From Pseudolysobacter sp. (GTDB taxonomy: Bacteria > Pseudomonadota > Gammaproteobacteria > Xanthomonadales > Rhodanobacteraceae), in NCBI GenBank assembly GCA_025351985.1, contig JANXUW010000131.1, forward strand, positions 1-9,285: a stretch of DNA of 9,285 nt, in the 5' to 3' direction. How positions within the stretch are numbered: the first letter of the stretch is position 1; every line of letters starts with the position of its first letter. A model generated the notes under the pieces. That model had not been told where the DNA came from. It did not search any database and was given only the letters and a program-made list of their open reading frames with translations. Below are positions 6,453 through 9,285 of this stretch, piece by piece. A program made the translations under genes and the position numbers.

Positions 6453-6480
6453 ATTGTATCCCGCAGGATACAAATGTCAA
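6453..6480 (-). promoter_or_regulatory. Toxin-antitoxin promoter
   Basis: On the minus strand a perfect TTGACA (6480-6475) is followed after 16 bases by TACAAT (6458-6453, five of six matches). The start site expected seven bases past the -10 is the A of the toxin ATG at 6446. This is one of the strongest-looking promoters in the window. Confidence 0.75.
6454..6473. promoter_or_regulatory. Inverted-repeat operator of the toxin-antitoxin operon
   Basis: TTGTATCC-CGCA-GGATACAA is a perfect 8-base inverted repeat lying between, and overlapping, the -35 and -10 boxes of the toxin promoter. Autorepression by the antitoxin or the toxin-antitoxin complex is the rule for such systems, and this dyad is the obvious binding site. 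Confidence 0.7.
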
Positions 6481-6558
6481 GTGTCAGTGCTCATGACCCG
6501 CGCGAGCACGATTTTCCTTTTATCCATGGCCTTCGTGCGGCGAGTGTCGAACAGACGT

Positions 6559-7125
6559 CTATATCTCCGGCTCTGCGCGCAAAAGCATGATGACGTCATG
6601 CATGCTCGAGAATAGTTGGAAATAAGGCTGATCCGCCTTTGTTAAAGATTCGGTCTGAATTGGCTGCGTTGAGAGCAATCCCCGTGTCGACAACACAAAA
6701 AATCGCGTGCTGCCGACGGGCGGCGGATTTTTATCCTCAGTGTTGCGCAATGTGTGGCGTTTCAAATCTGCAAGAGCTACAGCTTGCTTGACTGCATAGC
6801 GAACCGCGGGACTACCCGCACTACGAATCTCCGCGCCATTTTTCCCTGCATAGATGCTCGCCGATCCATCCGAGCGTGCGACAACCGTAACCAGACCAGT
6901 CGAATAGTTAAGATCCATAGCGACTGCCCAGATCCCGTCAGGGTGTGTGAAAGAATCAATGCCGGCTTGGCTGCTTGTCTGACCAAGCTGAAGATCCCGA
7001 GGTGTCCTTATGTCCCCAACATCGATAATTTGAATGCGGTTTACGCCACCGCCCACCGATGTGCAAGCTGCCAGCGTAGCTGCCAGAACGGCGCATCCTA
7101 GCAAGGAAATTCCAATTATGTTCAT
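6559..7125 (-). CDS. Hypothetical lipoprotein
   Basis: A 188-residue protein I do not recognise. It begins with a lipoprotein signal peptide: a hydrophobic run followed by the lipobox LAAC at 18-21, predicting a lipid-anchored mature protein starting CTSVGGG. The rest has no repeats, membrane spans or familiar catalytic motif. It alternates short hydrophobic strands (WAVAMDLNYSTGLVTVVA at 66-83) with a central helix around AVRYAVKQAVALADLKRH (107-124) and ends SMHDVIMLLRAE. Its start lies 19 bases after the dienelactone hydrolase stop on the same strand, so co-transcription is possible. The ribosome site is weak. Base composition is visibly less GC-rich than the neighbours, with more A/T at third positions, which suggests weaker codon selection or more recent acquisition. 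The ORF is credible because of the signal peptide and intact frame; its function is unknown. Confidence 0.72.
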   Translation of the reverse strand: MNIIGISLLGCAVLAATLAACTSVGGGVNRIQIIDVGDIRTPRDLQLGQTSSQAGIDSFTHPDGIWAVAMDLNYSTGLVTVVARSDGSASIYAGKNGAEIRSAGSPAVRYAVKQAVALADLKRHTLRNTEDKNPPPVGSTRFFVLSTRGLLSTQPIQTESLTKADQPYFQLFSSMHDVIMLLRAEPEI

Positions 7126-7144
7126 TGGGAATCAGGTATCCGAC

Positions 7145-7927
7145 TCAACGCCCCGCAAACGCCTCACCCAGCAGGTTATGCATCATCACATACGCGCGTT
7201 TTGAAACCTTCGCGTCGTATTTGCAGCCCGGTGAATTCGATTCGGTTTCGGTAAAACAATGCACGGCGCCGCTGAAATTGACGAACTGCCAGTCGACGCC
7301 GGCGTCGGTCATTTCCTTCTCGAAACCGTCGACCTGCTTGCCGACGCCTTTGTCATCGGCGCCGTTCAATACCAGCACCTTGGCCTTGATGTTCTTGGCT
7401 AGCTCGGGTTTATCGGTGGAGAGCTGGCCGTGGAAGGTGACGATGGCGGCGATGTCCGCGCCGGCACGGCCGAGATCGAGCACGGCCGATCCGCCGAAAC
7501 AGAAGCCGATCGCGCCGATTTTTTTCGCATCGATCGGCGCCTTGCCGATCTGCGCCCGCAATTGCGCGAGGCCGGCCGTGATGCGTGTGCGCATCAATTC
7601 GCGATCCGCGTACAGCGGTTTGACCGCAGCCTGGGCGCTGGCATCATCCGTGACTTTCGCTTCCTTGCCGTACATGTCGGCGAGGAAAATCACGTATTCG
7701 CTGCCGGCGATCAACTTGGCTTTTTCGATGGCAGTCGTATTGATGCCGTACCAGTTCGGCACCATCACGAGGCCCGGCCGCGGCGTTTTCACGGCATCGT
7801 CGTAAACCAGTTGGCCTTGATACTCGGCATCGCCGATCTTGTAAGTGACCGGTTTGGCGGTCGGCGCGGCGAGCGCTGAAGCGGCAGAAAACGTGGCCAG
7901 CAAAACAAACAGATGACGTAATTTCAT
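7145..7927 (-). CDS. Secreted dienelactone-hydrolase-family alpha/beta hydrolase
   Basis: A 260-residue alpha/beta hydrolase of the dienelactone hydrolase (DLH) family. Residues 1-20 (MKLRHLFVLLATFSAASALA) are a signal peptide, so it should act in the periplasm, unlike the cytoplasmic DLH of chloroaromatic breakdown. VPNWYGIN (56-63) resembles the DLH oxyanion region. GFCFGG (141-146) holds the cysteine nucleophile Cys143, NGADDKGV (188-195) the acid (Asp191 or Asp192), and GAVHCFT (220-226) the histidine His223. The ATG at 7927 is chosen because GGAG lies six bases upstream and the signal peptide starts there; the frame extends 23 codons further without support. The hydrolysed ester or lactone is unknown. 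The name describes the family, not a proven activity. Confidence 0.9.
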   Translation of the reverse strand: MKLRHLFVLLATFSAASALAAPTAKPVTYKIGDAEYQGQLVYDDAVKTPRPGLVMVPNWYGINTTAIEKAKLIAGSEYVIFLADMYGKEAKVTDDASAQAAVKPLYADRELMRTRITAGLAQLRAQIGKAPIDAKKIGAIGFCFGGSAVLDLGRAGADIAAIVTFHGQLSTDKPELAKNIKAKVLVLNGADDKGVGKQVDGFEKEMTDAGVDWQFVNFSGAVHCFTETESNSPGCKYDAKVSKRAYVMMHNLLGEAFAGR

Positions 7928-7954
7928 GGCGAACTCCGGGTTGAGGGATGACAC

Positions 7955-7983
7955 ATCATACGGCGCGAACGTCGACTCGACGT
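7955..7983 (-). promoter_or_regulatory. Possible promoter and palindrome upstream of the DLH-family gene
   Basis: On the minus strand TATGAT (7960-7955) would place transcription start near 7948, about 21 bases before the ATG. The -35 position has no good match but is covered by a perfect odd palindrome, ACGTCGA-C-TCGACGT (7969-7983), which may be a regulator site. I see no confident promoter for the divergent cytochrome gene in the same gap. Confidence 0.35.
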
Positions 7984-8064
7984 GATTAGTATGCAATTGC
8001 GCGCGCGGGGTTGCGGCTTGCTAAACTCCACGCGCCGGATCGTCCGGCATGACCGGAGAGGCGC

Positions 8065-8523
8065 ATGAAAATTTCCCGTTTGGTTTTGGTTTGCGGCGCC
8101 GTGATGGTGAGCGCGGGCAGCGCGCTGGCGCATATGAATACCGATCCCGAAGTCAGTTACCGGCAATCGTTGTTTCACGTGATCGGCTGGAATTTCTCGC
8201 CGCTCGGCGCGATGAACAAGGGCAAGATTCCGTTCGATGCGAAAGAAGCGACACTTCGCGCGGATCGTCTCGCCGCGCTTGCGCCGCAGATTCTCGAAGG
8301 TTTCCGCAAGGCGCCGTCGGCCGATGCAAAAACCGACGCGCAACCGCTGATCTGGAAACAGTTCGACGACTTCACGAGCAAGGCCAACGCGCTAGTCGAG
8401 CAGACCAAACTGCTCGCCGATGCAACACACAGCGGCGATGAAGCGAAGTTCAAGGCGCAGTTCGCGAAAACCGCCGAGGCATGCAAGAACTGCCATGAGA
8501 AATATCGCAAGGACGACGATTGA
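8065..8523 (+). CDS. Periplasmic class II cytochrome c (cytochrome c'/c556 type)
   Basis: A 152-residue monohaem cytochrome. Residues 1-22 are a Sec signal peptide ending ALA. The mature four-helix-bundle protein has one haem site near its C-terminus, CKNCH (Cys140, Cys143, His144), the hallmark of class II cytochromes c. The N-terminal segment VSYRQSLFHVIGWNFSPLGAMNKGKIPFD (30-58) matches the usual first helix. A methionine at position 50 could be a sixth haem ligand as in low-spin c556, or the haem may be five-coordinate as in c'; sequence alone does not decide. GGAG at 8055-8058 lies six bases before the ATG. Likely roles are electron transfer or binding of small gases such as NO. It ends at its own terminator, and a b561-type haem membrane protein converges from the other side. 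Confidence 0.93.
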   Translation: MKISRLVLVCGAVMVSAGSALAHMNTDPEVSYRQSLFHVIGWNFSPLGAMNKGKIPFDAKEATLRADRLAALAPQILEGFRKAPSADAKTDAQPLIWKQFDDFTSKANALVEQTKLLADATHSGDEAKFKAQFAKTAEACKNCHEKYRKDDD

Positions 8524-8566
8524 TTGTGTCGCGACGTTAATCGCTGCGACCTTCGCTGCGCATCTG

Positions 8567-8598
8567 GATCGCCGGCGATTACGCCAGCGATCTTTTTT
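8567..8598 (+). terminator. Rho-independent terminator of the cytochrome c gene
   Basis: A hairpin pairs GATCGC (8567-8572) with GCGATC (8587-8592) and GGCG (8574-8577) with CGCC (8582-8585). It has one C/A mismatch and an ATTA loop, followed by six T residues at 8593-8598. It lies 44 bases past the cytochrome stop. The last two T positions also belong to the stop codon of the converging gene. Confidence 0.9.
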
Positions 8599-9283
8599 AG
8601 CCGCCGCTGCGATTGCCCCAGATCACCAGCGCGATCACGGCGGCGGCGCTGATCGCAACCAGCAGCAAGGCGATGCCGTTGCCGACAAAACGCAGTTGCG
8701 GATCGGTCGATAATTTCTTGCGTCCGCTGAACATCGCCGCGACCAGGTTCTCGCGTCCGAGCAGCCAGTAAAGCAGTACGGCGACGACATGCAACACAAT
8801 CAGCAACAGCAAAATTTTCTGGTTGAGATGATGCAGGTGTGTCATCCAGCGCACGGTCGCTGCGCTAGCATGCTCGACCAGCGGGCCGGCCTCGCTGACA
8901 TCGTCGCTGCTGAACAGTCCCGTGACCGCCTGCGTGAGTATACAAAGCAACATGACCAGCACGGACCAGCCACCGAGCGGATTGTGGCCGACACTGCGCT
9001 GCGGATTTTTCGAGAACAGCGATCCGGCATAACGTGCCGCCGTAATCGGCCCACGCACGAACGATGAAAACCGCGCACTCTGCGAACCGAAAAAGCCCCA
9101 CAAAACGCGAAACACGATCAGCGCGAGCGTTGTATACCCGAGCCAGAAATGCCACTGCATGCTCAGCAGTTCGAACTCGCCGCTGAGATATTGCAACACG
9201 ATCAGTGCGACCAGCAGCCAGTGGAAAATGCGTGTGGGCAGATCCCAGATTTTGCTGTGGGTGTTGGCGATTTCATCGATCAT
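8597..9283 (-). CDS. Cytochrome b561 / b-type haem membrane protein
   Basis: A 228-residue inner-membrane dihaem b-type cytochrome, expected to pass electrons between the quinol pool and a periplasmic carrier. Five hydrophobic segments are visible at roughly 20-35, 46-66, 105-125, 156-176 and 202-224. Candidate haem-ligand histidines are His21 (in WDLPTRIFHWLL), His45 (WHFWLGY), His151 or His152 (HLHHLNQK) and His165 (LIVLHVVAVLLYW). This fits the COG3658-like soluble-cytochrome-partner branch of the b561/Ni,Fe-hydrogenase b subunit families rather than eukaryotic b561. The fifth segment and short basic tail are C-terminal. The ATG at 9283 is two bases from the window edge, so the ribosome site and any upstream start cannot be seen. 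The class II cytochrome c that converges on it is a plausible partner. Confidence 0.88.
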   Translation of the reverse strand: MIDEIANTHSKIWDLPTRIFHWLLVALIVLQYLSGEFELLSMQWHFWLGYTTLALIVFRVLWGFFGSQSARFSSFVRGPITAARYAGSLFSKNPQRSVGHNPLGGWSVLVMLLCILTQAVTGLFSSDDVSEAGPLVEHASAATVRWMTHLHHLNQKILLLLIVLHVVAVLLYWLLGRENLVAAMFSGRKKLSTDPQLRFVGNGIALLLVAISAAAVIALVIWGNRSGG

Positions 9284-9285
9284 CG

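Noticed and set aside
6487..6509. Hairpin GTGCTC-N11-GAGCAC between the lipoprotein and toxin genes
   Set aside because: The loop is long and there is no T tract on the minus strand, where a terminator for the lipoprotein gene would need one; the weak T-rich stretch is on the plus strand, where no gene ends.
6590..6599. ATGACGTCAT, a perfect 10-base palindrome resembling a CRE-type site
   Set aside because: Lies inside the 3' end of the lipoprotein coding sequence and is explained by the codons for Met-His-Asp-Val-Ile-Met; no promoter context.
7928..7996. A 23-residue N-terminal extension of the DLH-family protein
   Set aside because: It would bury the signal peptide; the ATG at 7927 has a well-placed GGAG and starts directly with the basic-hydrophobic signal.

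Overview
The window is 9,285 bases of dense, GC-rich bacterial chromosome. The genes look like an environmental gammaproteobacterium: the polyprenyl synthase reads like enterobacterial IspB almost end to end. The gene mix (secreted D-aminoacylase, DUF1611 protein, class II cytochrome c, soluble b561) would fit the Xanthomonadales (Rhodanobacteraceae-like), but that placement is inference.

Positions 1-4673 form a divergent locus for D-amino acid salvage, probably D-glutamate. Leftward from about 2350 runs a signal-peptide-bearing N-acyl-D-amino-acid deacylase. It overlaps by four bases (ATGA) an APC-superfamily amino acid permease that leaves the window at position 1. Rightward from 2635 runs a DUF1611 protein (DgcN-type D-glutamate N-acetyltransferase). 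It overlaps by the same ATGA arrangement an enolase-superfamily epimerase (DgcA-type N-acetyl-D-glutamate racemase). The simplest model is that acylated D-amino acids are deacylated in the periplasm, imported, N-acetylated and then racemised to N-acetyl-L-glutamate. The 270-base divergent gap is AT-rich and holds a plausible promoter for each direction. Several palindromes sit on these promoters, including one that exactly fills the -35/-10 spacer of the leftward promoter. No regulator gene is present in the window.

Positions 4728-5774 hold ispB with a perfect -10 box and a probable TTG start. Positions 5826-6480 hold a leftward type II toxin-antitoxin pair of the HI1419/HI1420 kind, toxin first. 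Its promoter contains an 8-bp inverted repeat, and the toxin ATG falls at the predicted transcription start, so its message may be leaderless.

Positions 6559-7125 encode an unrecognised lipoprotein, 19 bases downstream of a secreted dienelactone-hydrolase-family protein (7145-7927, leftward). Divergent from that is a class II cytochrome c (cytochrome c'/c556 type, 8065-8523), which ends at a strong intrinsic terminator. A cytochrome b561-type membrane protein (8597-9283) converges on it from the right edge.

No RNA gene, CRISPR array, insertion sequence or phage gene was seen. No stretch longer than 300 bases lacks a gene.
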